A DNA stretch of 5,467 nt from an uncultured Collinsella sp. (GTDB taxonomy: Bacteria > Actinomycetota > Coriobacteriia > Coriobacteriales > Coriobacteriaceae), in contig USKL01000119.1 in assembly GCA_900555225.1 (NCBI GenBank), forward strand, positions 1 through 5,467, in the 5' to 3' direction. The position numbers and the translations under genes were made by a program. This document shows positions 1-5,467 of this stretch, in pieces; the stretch's first letter is position 1, and the number at the start of each line of letters is the position of its first letter. The notes beneath the pieces were generated by a model that was not told the origin of the DNA, did not search any database, and saw only the letters and a list, made by a program, of their open reading frames with translations.

Positions 1-26
1 GGACATCCCTCATCGCCCACCACTGA
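1..26 (+). other. 3' end of an upstream plus-strand gene (tRNA-like tail or CDS tail)
   Basis: Something transcribed on the plus strand ends here, because a strong terminator follows at 32. Two readings are possible. First, positions 7-22 read as a tRNA 3' end: CCCTC (T-stem), ATCGCCC (acceptor), A (discriminator) and CCA, resembling tRNA-Val. However, the bases before it (GGACAT) do not fit the TTCRANY T-loop. Second, one frame reads TSLIAHH and then stops at TGA 24-26, six bases before the terminator stem. The window starts too late to decide between them. Confidence 0.25.
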
Positions 27-31
27 ATTGG

Positions 32-59
32 AAACGGTCCTCGCAAGGGGACCGTTTTT
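32..59 (+). terminator. Rho-independent terminator of the upstream plus-strand unit
   Basis: There is a perfect 9-bp stem, AAACGGTCC at 32-40 with GGACCGTTT at 49-57, and an 8-nt loop. The stem runs directly into a T tract at 55-59, with more T at 61-63. The orientation stops transcription arriving from the left edge. It marks the boundary between the left-hand gene and the spacer that received the insertion sequence. Confidence 0.85.
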
Positions 60-141
60 GTTTGCGCCCGGTGCATGGGATTCGAACCCGCAAGGGTGCG
101 GAACTGAGGAAACGCGAAGCGTTTTCCAGCGCAGCACGCAA
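60..141. other. Non-coding spacer with T-arm-like sequence and hairpin, left flank of the IS
   Basis: I see no gene here. The minus strand at 77-91 contains GGGTTCGAATCCC, the classic T-loop sequence of a tRNA. The flanking bases give only about three T-stem pairs plus a wobble, no acceptor partner is found nearby, and no CCA follows. Positions 104-129 fold into a hairpin: AAACGC (110-115) pairs with GCGTTT (119-124) around a GAA loop, extended by about five more pairs with a G-T wobble and one bulge. No T tract follows. This may be a decayed tRNA fragment or an old attachment-site remnant, but neither is shown. Confidence 0.3.
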
Positions 142-166
142 GGCTTATAGGACAAAATGTGTGTCC
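142..166 (+). repeat. Left terminal inverted repeat (IRL) of the IS
   Basis: It starts GGCTTATA and ends TGTGTGTCC, and it is the exact reverse complement of 1471-1495 over all 25 bases. Matching stops at once on both sides (A141 against G1496, A167 against G1470), which fixes the element's ends. The inner 17 bases (150-166) are an imperfect dyad, GGACA-N7-TGTCC. Confidence 0.95.
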
Positions 167-172
167 ACGTTG

Positions 173-203
173 GGGGCATCGGCGCAGGTCGATGCCCCTT
201 TTT
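173..203 (+). terminator. Intrinsic terminator inside the left end of the IS
   Basis: A perfect 9-bp stem, GGGGCATCG at 173-181 with CGATGCCCC at 190-198, closes an 8-nt loop and is followed by five T (199-203). It lies seven bases inside IRL and points towards the transposase. It would therefore stop transcripts entering from outside before they reach the transposase gene, a known way for insertion sequences to avoid activation by read-through. Confidence 0.8.
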
Positions 204-239
204 CAGCCGTTTAAATTCCGTGCCCGCTTTTAACCGCTC

Positions 240-256
240 GGACAGAATGTGTGTCC
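240..256 (+). repeat. Subterminal second copy of the IS terminal dyad motif
   Basis: These 17 bases repeat the inner part of IRL (150-166) in direct orientation with one substitution, A to G, at the sixth base. The GGACA and TGTCC arms are both kept. The right end of the element has only the terminal copy. A likely role is a second transposase-binding site or an operator for the promoter just downstream; this is inferred from position and symmetry. Confidence 0.7.
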
Positions 257-258
257 GG

Positions 259-286
259 TTGCCTATCGTTCCCGCAGGTAGATAAC
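259..286 (+). promoter_or_regulatory. Candidate weak promoter of the transposase gene
   Basis: TTGCCT (259-264) and GATAAC (281-286) are 16 bases apart and partly match the -35 and -10 consensus (three and four of six bases). The transposase needs its own promoter in the 124 bases between the internal terminator and the ATG, and this is the best pair I find there. It directly adjoins the 240-256 motif, so a protein bound to that motif would crowd RNA polymerase. Confidence 0.25.
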
Positions 287-327
287 CTTTTCCGGAACCG
301 TTAAATACCCTTTCGGAAGAGGTGCCC

Positions 328-1446
328 ATGAAGGCCGTTTATTGCCCCTACTGCGGCGGTCGGACCAAGCGCAACGGCAGGACCTCGTCGGGGTCCCAGC
401 GGTGGAGGTGCACGGCCTGCGGCGCGTCGACGACGGTGAGGTACGACGACACGGCGACGAGGCTGGACGAGTTCCTCGGGTGGCTCCTCTCCAAGGACTC
501 CCAGGCGGCGATGCCGGGCGGCGGACGGTCCTTCAGGCGCAGGACGGCCGAGTTCTGGGAGGTCTGGCCCATGCCCGTCCCCGACGGCGAGCTGCACCGC
601 GTGCTCCACGTCGACGGGATCTGGGTCGCGCGCGACCTCGTCGTGCTCATATGCCGCGGCGGCGAGAGGGCGGTCTCCTGGTACATGGCGAGGTCGGAGA
701 ACTCGAGGGCGTGGTCGGCCCTCATGGCGCCGATCCCGGCGCCCGACGTGGTCGTCACCGACGGCGGGAGCGGGTTCGCCAAGGCCGTGCGCGAGACCTG
801 GCCGCGCACCAGGGTCCAGAGGTGCACCTTCCACGCCTTCTCGCAGGTCAAGCGCTACACGACGACGCGGCCGAAGCTCCAGGCGGGGCGCGAGCTCTAC
901 CTCATCGCGCGCGACCTCATGGGCATCGAGGCGCTGCACCAGGCCGAGATCTGGGTCGAGCGCTACCTCGACTGGTGCGGGTTCTGGGCCGACTTCCTGG
1001 AGGACAGGACCGTGGTGGACGGCAGGAGGGCCTGCACCCACGAGAGGCTGAGGCGGGCGCGCTCGTCGCTGTCGTCGCTGGTGTCGGCGGGGACGCTGTT
1101 CGCCTACCTCGACCCCGCCCTGGCCAAGGCCGGCCCGCTGCCGTCGACCAACAACATGATCGAGGGAGGGGTGAACTCGCAGCTGAGGGCCGTCCTGCGC
1201 AACCACCGGGGGCTGACGTCGGCCAGGCGCGTGAAGGCGGTGTTCTGGTGGTGCCACGCGCACTCGGGGGACGCGAGGACGGCGCGCGAGAAGCTCGCCA
1301 CGATGCCGACCGACGCGGACATCGACTTCCTGTTCAGCGTCTACTCCGCCTCGCCGTCGCGCGAGGACGGAGGGCCGGAGTGGGGCGACAGGGCCGTGTG
1401 GGAGGACCTCCACCACAGGGACCCGTACCCGTTCTGGCTGGATTAA
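328..1446 (+). CDS. IS1249-type (IS256-related) DDE transposase
   Basis: This 372-aa transposase cuts and rejoins the ends of its insertion sequence. The N-terminus is a zinc-ribbon-like DNA-binding module (CPYC at residues 6-9, CTAC at 28-31), followed by the GRSFRRRTA segment typical of the group. The catalytic core shows Asp96 in HVDG, Asp145 in VVVTDGG, the C-x2-H motif of IS256-like enzymes (Cys166, His169) and Glu279 in STNNMIEGGVN. The order and spacing fit a complete enzyme, with no frameshift or stop. The start is ATG 328 because GGAAGAGG (315-322) lies five bases upstream; the in-frame GTG at 322 overlaps that ribosome site. About half of its arginine codons are AGG, whereas the neighbouring purL, where I read it, uses CGN, which supports a foreign origin. 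The family call is confident; activity is inferred. Confidence 0.93.
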   Translation: MKAVYCPYCGGRTKRNGRTSSGSQRWRCTACGASTTVRYDDTATRLDEFLGWLLSKDSQAAMPGGGRSFRRRTAEFWEVWPMPVPDGELHRVLHVDGIWVARDLVVLICRGGERAVSWYMARSENSRAWSALMAPIPAPDVVVTDGGSGFAKAVRETWPRTRVQRCTFHAFSQVKRYTTTRPKLQAGRELYLIARDLMGIEALHQAEIWVERYLDWCGFWADFLEDRTVVDGRRACTHERLRRARSSLSSLVSAGTLFAYLDPALAKAGPLPSTNNMIEGGVNSQLRAVLRNHRGLTSARRVKAVFWWCHAHSGDARTAREKLATMPTDADIDFLFSVYSASPSREDGGPEWGDRAVWEDLHHRDPYPFWLD

Positions 1447-1470
1447 TGGATGGAAACGGATGTTCTATCG

Positions 1471-1495
1471 GGACACACATTTTGTCCTATAAGCC
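1471..1495 (-). repeat. Right terminal inverted repeat (IRR) of the IS
   Basis: It starts GGACACACATTTTGTCC and ends TATAAGCC, and it is the exact reverse complement of 142-166. It begins 24 bases after the transposase stop codon. There is no second subterminal motif copy on this side. Confidence 0.95.
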
Positions 1496-1642
1496 GCGTT
1501 TGTGGGGGCCACGGGCCATAATGCCCAGGCGCGGTGCGGCAAGACGGGCGTCTGCCGCCGCGACTCGGTACGAAATCAACGAGAACCAGTGTGCTCCATT
1601 AAGCTAAAGTTTGCGAACATCCTTCCTAAAAAGGTGAACTCG
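1496..1642. other. Non-coding spacer between the IS and eamA, with a GC-rich hairpin
   Basis: I see no convincing gene. Positions 1536-1558 form a strong hairpin: GCGGCA (1536-1541) with TGCCGC (1553-1558) and GAC (1543-1545) with GTC (1550-1552), around a GGGC loop with one bulged A. A smaller stem, GGGC/GCCC, lies at about 1513-1525. Neither is followed by a T tract on either strand, so they are not classic terminators, although the larger one lies downstream of eamA and could help end its transcript. Between 1560 and 1642 I see nothing recognisable. Confidence 0.4.
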
Positions 1643-2578
1643 CTAGGCTTTTTTGGGCCTGTTGACGATGATGATGCCGCTGCAGACCAACAGCAGGGCA
1701 ACGATGACGGTAACGGGGCTCGTGCCAGCGCCCTCGCCGAGCAGCAGTGCACTCAACAGCACGCCAAAGACCGGGTTCATAAAGCCAAAGACCGACACGC
1801 GGCTGACGGGGTTGACGGCGAGCAGGCGGGACCACAGCGAGTAGGCGACCGCGGAGATAAGCGCCATGTAGATGATGAGCGCGATGGCGGGGGCGATTTC
1901 GGTGGGGGACAACGTGCCGCCCATCAAAAACCCGATGGCGGTAAGGACCACGCCACCGACTAAAAACTGCCAGCCGGCGAGCAAGACGCCGTCATGCTCG
2001 CGCGAGAAGATGCCAATGAGGCAGGTCGACAGGGCGCCCGCAACAGTGGAGGCCAAGATAAATCCCTCGCCGTCGAGCGTAAAGCCAAAGGTGCCATCCG
2101 CGCCCGAAAGGTTGACGAGCGCGACACCGGCAAAGCCCAGTACGCAGCCGAGCACTTTGGCCGCATCGAGCTTTTCGGTGCGAAACGCCAGGGCGGCAAA
2201 GAGGATGGCTAGGAAGTTGGCGCTGGCCTCGATGATGGAGCTCGACATGGCGCTGGCGCGCGAGAGGCCCAGATAGAAAAAGAAGTACTGACCGATGGTC
2301 TGAAAGAGCGACAAGATAAAGATGGGCTTGATATCGCGTACCTGTGGGACGAGCGGGCGGCGCTGGGCCGCACTCATACCGGCGATAACCAGGATACCGG
2401 CAAGCGTGAAGCGCAAACCTGCAAAGAGCAGTTGCGAGGCGCTATCGTGCGCCGGGATACCAAAGAGTGCGTAGCCGATCTTGATGCAGGGAAAGGCCGA
2501 TCCCCAGAGTGCACAGCAAACAAGACAGCCCAGGATGAGTCCGGGCAGGGTGGCGAGATACGGCTTGCGGCTTTCCAT
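1643..2578 (-). CDS. EamA-family (DMT superfamily) membrane transporter
   Basis: This is a 311-aa inner-membrane permease with about ten predicted membrane helices (roughly residues 11-30, 47-68, 86-104, 110-131, 140-156, 172-190, 198-218, 229-248, 258-279 and 289-305). The layout is two EamA repeats of five helices. Family signatures include ALWGSAFP in helix 1, the Leu-Ser-Arg-Ala-Ser-Ala segment at 105-110, the conserved Glu135 after helix 4, and the equivalent Glu282 in the second half. Members mostly export amino acids, nucleosides or other small metabolites; the substrate cannot be read from sequence. The start is the ATG at 2578, five bases after AGGAAGG. The frame is open further upstream to 2620, but that would put the first codons inside the purL terminator. 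The length is normal for the family and the gene is intact. Confidence 0.9.
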   Translation of the reverse strand: MESRKPYLATLPGLILGCLVCCALWGSAFPCIKIGYALFGIPAHDSASQLLFAGLRFTLAGILVIAGMSAAQRRPLVPQVRDIKPIFILSLFQTIGQYFFFYLGLSRASAMSSSIIEASANFLAILFAALAFRTEKLDAAKVLGCVLGFAGVALVNLSGADGTFGFTLDGEGFILASTVAGALSTCLIGIFSREHDGVLLAGWQFLVGGVVLTAIGFLMGGTLSPTEIAPAIALIIYMALISAVAYSLWSRLLAVNPVSRVSVFGFMNPVFGVLLSALLLGEGAGTSPVTVIVALLLVCSGIIIVNRPKKA

Positions 2579-2583
2579 GATGT

Positions 2584-2590
2584 CCTTCCT
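2584..2590 (-). promoter_or_regulatory. Ribosome binding site of the EamA gene
   Basis: AGGAAGG on the minus strand lies five bases before the ATG at 2578. It decides between this start and the upstream in-frame ATG at 2620, which has no such site and lies within a terminator stem. Confidence 0.8.
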
Positions 2591-2603
2591 ACATGCGCGA
2601 AGT

Positions 2604-2640
2604 AAAAAAGAACCCGCCACCGGATGTGTCGGTGGCGGGT
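2604..2640 (-). terminator. Rho-independent terminator of purL
   Basis: A perfect 11-bp GC-rich stem, ACCCGCCACCG (2612-2622) with CGGTGGCGGGT (2630-2640), closes a 7-nt loop. Read on the minus strand it is followed by T-C and then six T (2611 down to 2604). It lies 37 bases after the purL stop codon and separates purL from the EamA gene. Confidence 0.9.
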
Positions 2641-2656
2641 GTTGTTACCCGAAGGG

Positions 2657-2686
2657 ATTGTACCTGATGGGAAAGGTTTAAGCGAA
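2657..2686 (-). promoter_or_regulatory. Speculative promoter upstream of the EamA gene
   Basis: On the minus strand, TACAAT (2662-2657) matches five of six -10 bases and TTCGCT (2686-2681) matches three of six -35 bases, 18 bases apart. It overlaps the purL stop codon. A transcript starting here would begin just before the terminator hairpin, which makes its use for the EamA gene uncertain. Only the -10 match is good. Confidence 0.18.
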
Positions 2687-5467
2687 GTAGGCCACGCCGC
2701 TCTCAAAGATCGGCATGAACTTATCGCCGGGGACATGCTCGGGCACGTTACGGTACAGGTTGTCGCCGCGACGCTCGGCATGGCCCATCTTGCCCAGGAC
2801 GCGGCCGTCGGGGCTCGTGATGCCCTCGATGGCGAGTGCGGAGCCGTTGGGGTTGACGGAGAGATCCATGCTGGGCTTGCCGTTCTCGCCCACGTACTGC
2901 GTGGCGACCTGGCCGTTGGCGATCAGCTGGGTGAGCACTTCGTCGTTGGCGACAAAGCGGCCCTCGCCGTGGCTGATGGCGACGGTGTAGGGGTCGTCCA
3001 GGCTGCACTGCGACAGCCACGGGGACAGGTTGGACGAGATGCGGGTGCGCACCAGACGGCTCTGATGACGACCGATGGTGTTGAACGTCAACGTGGGCGC
3101 ATCGGGCGTGGCGTCGACGATGTCGCCATAGGGCACCAGACCGAGCTTGACCAGGGCCTGGAAGCCGTTGCAGATGCCCAGCATCAGGCCATCGCGGGCC
3201 TTGAGCAGGTCGCGGACTGCCTCGGTGACCTCGGGAGCGCGGAAGAACGCCGTGATGAACTTGGCAGAGCCGTCGGGCTCGTCGCCGCCCGAGAAGCCGC
3301 CGGGGATCATGACGATCTGGCTTGCACGGATGCGGCGGGCAAGCTCGTGGGTGCTCTCGGCGACGGCCTCGGGCGTGAGGTTGTTGATCACGAAGGTGTC
3401 GGCCTCGGCACCGGCGGCACGGAAGGCGCGGGCGCTGTCGTACTCGCAGTTGTTGCCGGGGAACACGGGGATGATCACGCGCGGGCGGGCGATCTTGGCG
3501 CCGCCGTACACGTGGATGTCCTTGGCGCGGAAGTCGATGGTCTCGACCTCGGGGGTCTCGCCGGCGCTGCGGTAGGCGAAGACGCCCTCGATGCCGCTCT
3601 CCCAGGCCTCCTGGAGCTCGGCGAGCTCGATGACCTCGGAGCCGGTGTCGATGACATAGCCCTCGACGGTGGTGCCCAGGGGCTCGAGAACAATGCCGTC
3701 GGCGACCTCGGGCAGCTCGGCGTCCTCGGCGAGCTCGACGATAAAGCTGCCGTAGAGCGGGGTGAAGAGGCTCTCCACGTCTACATCCTCGGCAAGCTCG
3801 ATACCGATCTGGTTACCGACGCACATCTTAAAGAGGCTCTCGGCGCCGCAGCCGTAGCCGGGCGTGGAGATGGCCAGGGCGTTGCCGGTAGCAGTGAGCG
3901 CCTCGACGGCGTCAAACGCGGAGAGCAGCTGCTGAGCGTCGGGACGGTAGTCCTCGCCATAGGTAGCGGGGGCGATGCGGACGACGCGGTGCGTGAGGCC
4001 CTTGAACTCGGGCGAGACGGCACGGGCGGCCCTGCCCACAGCGACGGCGAAGCTGATCAGGGTCGGCGGAACGTTGAGCTCGCCGGCCTCATCCTCAAAC
4101 GAACCGCTCATGGAGTCCTTGCCGCCGATGGCGCCGGCACCCAGGTCGACCTGGGCCATGAGGGCACCCAGGACGGCAGCCATGGGCTTGCCCCAGCGCT
4201 CGGCCTCGGTGCGCAGGCGCTCGAAGTACTCCTGGAAGGAGAGGTAGGCGCGCTTGTGCTCAAAGCCGGCGGCAACGAGCTTGGCGATGGACTCGACCAC
4301 GGACAGGTAGGCGCCCGCAAACTGGTCGGCCTCCATCAGATAGGGGTTGAAGCCCCATGCCATGGCACTCGCCGTGGTGGTCTCGCCGTCCACGGGGAAC
4401 TTGGCGACCATGGCCGAGCTTGGGGTGAGCTGCGTCTTGCCGCCAAAGGGCATGAGCACGGTCGCGGCGCCGATGGTGGAGTCGAAGCGCTCGGAAAGGC
4501 CCTTGTTGGAAGCGACGTTGAGGTCGGTGACGAGCGAGGTCATGCGCTCGGCGAGTGTGGTGCCGGCCCAGCTGGGCTGCCACACGCTACGGGCGCATAC
4601 GTGGGCGACCTGGTGCTTGGGTGCGCCGTTGGAGTTGAGGAACTCGCGGGACAGGTCGACGATGGCGACGCCGTTCCAGGCCATGCGCATGCGCGGCTCG
4701 GCGGTAACCTCGGCGATAACGGTAGCCTCCAGGTTTTCCTCGGCGGCGTAGCCCATGAACTCCTCGACGTCACCGTCGGCGACGGCACAGGCCATGCGCT
4801 CCTGGGACTCAGAGATAGCGAGCTCGGTGCCGTCCAGGCCGTCGTACTTCTTGGTCACGGTGTCCAGGTCGACATACAGGCCGTCGGCAAGCTCGCCCAC
4901 GGCGACCGAGACGCCGCCGGCGCCAAAGTCGTTGCAGCGCTTGATCAGGCGGCAGGCGTCGCCGCGGCGGAAGAGGCGCTGCAGCTTGCGCTCGACCGGG
5001 GCGTTGCCCTTCTGGACCTCGGCGCCCGAGGTCTCGATGGACTCGGTGTTCTGGGTCTTGGAGGAGCCGGTGGCACCGCCGATGCCGTCACGGCCGGTGC
5101 GGCCGCCCAGCAGGATGATCTTGTCGGTGGGGGCGGGGCACTCGCGGCGGACATGGGAAGCGGGGGTCGCACCCACCACAGCGCCGATCTCCATTCGCTT
5201 TGCCACATAGCCGGGGTGGTAGATCTCATCCACCTGGCCGGTGGCAAGGCCGATCTGGTTGCCGTAGCTGGAATAGCCCGCGGCAGCCGTCGTGACCAGC
5301 TTGCGCTGGGGCAGCTTGCCGGGCATTGTCTCGGAAACAGGCTTCAGCGGGTCAGCCGCACCGGTCACGCGCATGGCCTGATAGACATAGCTGCGTCCGG
5401 ACAGCGGGTCACGGATGGCACCGCCGATGCAGGTCGCCGCGCCGCCGAAGGGCTCGATCTCGGTGGG
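2678..5467 (-). CDS. purL: Phosphoribosylformylglycinamidine synthase, large fused form (5' end outside window)
   Basis: PurL converts FGAR, ATP and glutamine to FGAM in step four of cytosolic purine synthesis. The window holds the last 929 codons; the frame stays open to the right edge, so the N-terminus is missing, and the internal ATG at 5374 is not the true start. Numbering from the edge, the fragment begins inside the first PurM-like domain (GGAATCIGGAIRDPLSG, 8-24). It continues with GGRTGRDGIGGAT (121-133), the NDFGAGG motif (179-185) and the second PurM-like half, including GAIGGKDSMSG (446-456). From about residue 661 there is a fused class I glutaminase: FPGNNCEYDSARAF, PGGFSGGDE, the nucleophile Cys766 in GICNGFQ, and His896-x-Glu898. 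All three triad residues are present. This is the long single-chain type, so no separate purQ is needed. A strong terminator follows the TAA. Confidence 0.96.
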   Translation of the reverse strand, partial: PTEIEPFGGAATCIGGAIRDPLSGRSYVYQAMRVTGAADPLKPVSETMPGKLPQRKLVTTAAAGYSSYGNQIGLATGQVDEIYHPGYVAKRMEIGAVVGATPASHVRRECPAPTDKIILLGGRTGRDGIGGATGSSKTQNTESIETSGAEVQKGNAPVERKLQRLFRRGDACRLIKRCNDFGAGGVSVAVGELADGLYVDLDTVTKKYDGLDGTELAISESQERMACAVADGDVEEFMGYAAEENLEATVIAEVTAEPRMRMAWNGVAIVDLSREFLNSNGAPKHQVAHVCARSVWQPSWAGTTLAERMTSLVTDLNVASNKGLSERFDSTIGAATVLMPFGGKTQLTPSSAMVAKFPVDGETTTASAMAWGFNPYLMEADQFAGAYLSVVESIAKLVAAGFEHKRAYLSFQEYFERLRTEAERWGKPMAAVLGALMAQVDLGAGAIGGKDSMSGSFEDEAGELNVPPTLISFAVAVGRAARAVSPEFKGLTHRVVRIAPATYGEDYRPDAQQLLSAFDAVEALTATGNALAISTPGYGCGAESLFKMCVGNQIGIELAEDVDVESLFTPLYGSFIVELAEDAELPEVADGIVLEPLGTTVEGYVIDTGSEVIELAELQEAWESGIEGVFAYRSAGETPEVETIDFRAKDIHVYGGAKIARPRVIIPVFPGNNCEYDSARAFRAAGAEADTFVINNLTPEAVAESTHELARRIRASQIVMIPGGFSGGDEPDGSAKFITAFFRAPEVTEAVRDLLKARDGLMLGICNGFQALVKLGLVPYGDIVDATPDAPTLTFNTIGRHQSRLVRTRISSNLSPWLSQCSLDDPYTVAISHGEGRFVANDEVLTQLIANGQVATQYVGENGKPSMDLSVNPNGSALAIEGITSPDGRVLGKMGHAERRGDNLYRNVPEHVPGDKFMPIFESGVAYFA

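Larger units (their letters stand above)
142..1495 (+). mobile_element. Complete IS1249-type insertion sequence (IS256-related), 1354 bp
   Basis: The element is bounded by perfect 25-bp inverted repeats at 142-166 and 1471-1495 and encodes one intact transposase read left to right. Its size fits the IS1249 group, which has single-ORF elements of about 1.3-1.4 kb. The left non-coding end is long (186 bp from the tip to the ATG) and carries a terminator, a second copy of the terminal dyad motif and a candidate promoter. The right end is short, with the stop codon 24 bp before the repeat. The 8-9 bp next to each end (AGCACGCAA on the left, GCGTTTGTG on the right) do not match, so no target-site duplication is visible. 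Everything needed for transposition appears intact. Confidence 0.9.

Noticed and set aside
63..141. A functional minus-strand tRNA gene split by the IS
   Set aside because: After joining the two flanks I find no acceptor-stem partner, no anticodon arm and no proper 3' end. Only the T-loop sequence is convincing.
322..324. GTG as the transposase start codon
   Set aside because: It overlaps the GGAAGAGG ribosome site. The ATG at 328 has proper spacing.
301..1416. A 371-codon open frame on the minus strand opposite the transposase
   Set aside because: Low-complexity Arg/Pro/His-rich translation with no motif. The sense frame has clear catalytic residues.
342..1607. A 421-codon open frame on the plus strand within and beyond the IS
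   Set aside because: It overlaps the transposase in another frame, its composition is Arg/Gly/Pro-rich with no recognisable domain, and it runs through IRR. It is a by-product of very high GC at third codon positions.
1629..1655. A terminator formed by the A and T runs around the EamA stop codon
   Set aside because: Only A-T pairs plus one G-C pair form, the loop is large and the centre is mismatched. Part of it is the Lys-Lys codons at the end of the gene.
1502..1963. A plus-strand open frame antisense to the end of the EamA gene
   Set aside because: The product is Asp/Gln/Gly-rich with no domain, and most of it lies opposite a well-supported membrane protein gene.
2579..2620. A 14-residue N-terminal extension of the EamA protein
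   Set aside because: The upstream ATG lies in the purL terminator stem and lacks a ribosome site. The ATG at 2578 has AGGAAGG at five-base spacing.
2678..5467. A CRISPR array, prophage or defence gene hidden within purL
   Set aside because: The frame is continuous PurL from edge to stop with all expected motifs. There are no regularly spaced repeats and no competing gene.

Overview
This looks like chromosomal DNA of a high-GC Gram-positive bacterium. I infer Coriobacteriia, probably a Collinsella-like gut actinobacterium. The basis is the GC-rich coding, the large PurL that carries its own glutaminase domain, and an IS1249-type insertion sequence. This assignment comes from family knowledge, not from a database search.

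Layout, left to right. Positions 1-60 hold the end of a plus-strand transcription unit, either a tRNA-like 3' end or a CDS tail, closed by a strong intrinsic terminator. Positions 60-141 hold a short non-coding spacer with a tRNA T-arm-like sequence and a hairpin. Positions 142-1495 are a complete insertion sequence of 1354 bp. It has perfect 25-bp terminal inverted repeats, a terminator just inside the left end, a duplicated copy of the terminal dyad motif, and one intact IS1249-type (IS256-related) DDE transposase. Positions 1496-1642 are non-coding spacer with one GC-rich hairpin. Positions 1643-2578 (minus) encode an EamA/DMT-superfamily membrane transporter. Positions 2604-2640 hold an intrinsic terminator, and 2678-5467 (minus) is the 3' three-quarters of purL, which runs off the right edge.

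The chromosomal genes are ordinary: a purine-biosynthesis enzyme followed on the same strand, after its own terminator, by an unrelated metabolite exporter or permease. The IS sits in the spacer between convergent units (a plus-strand unit on the left, eamA on the right), so it appears to disrupt no protein gene.

I do not see a previously undescribed multi-gene system here. The most informative unexplained structure is in the left end of the IS, where an insulating terminator, a second copy of the GGACA-N7-TGTCC motif and a candidate transposase promoter follow one another. The lack of a target-site duplication around an otherwise perfect element is also notable.
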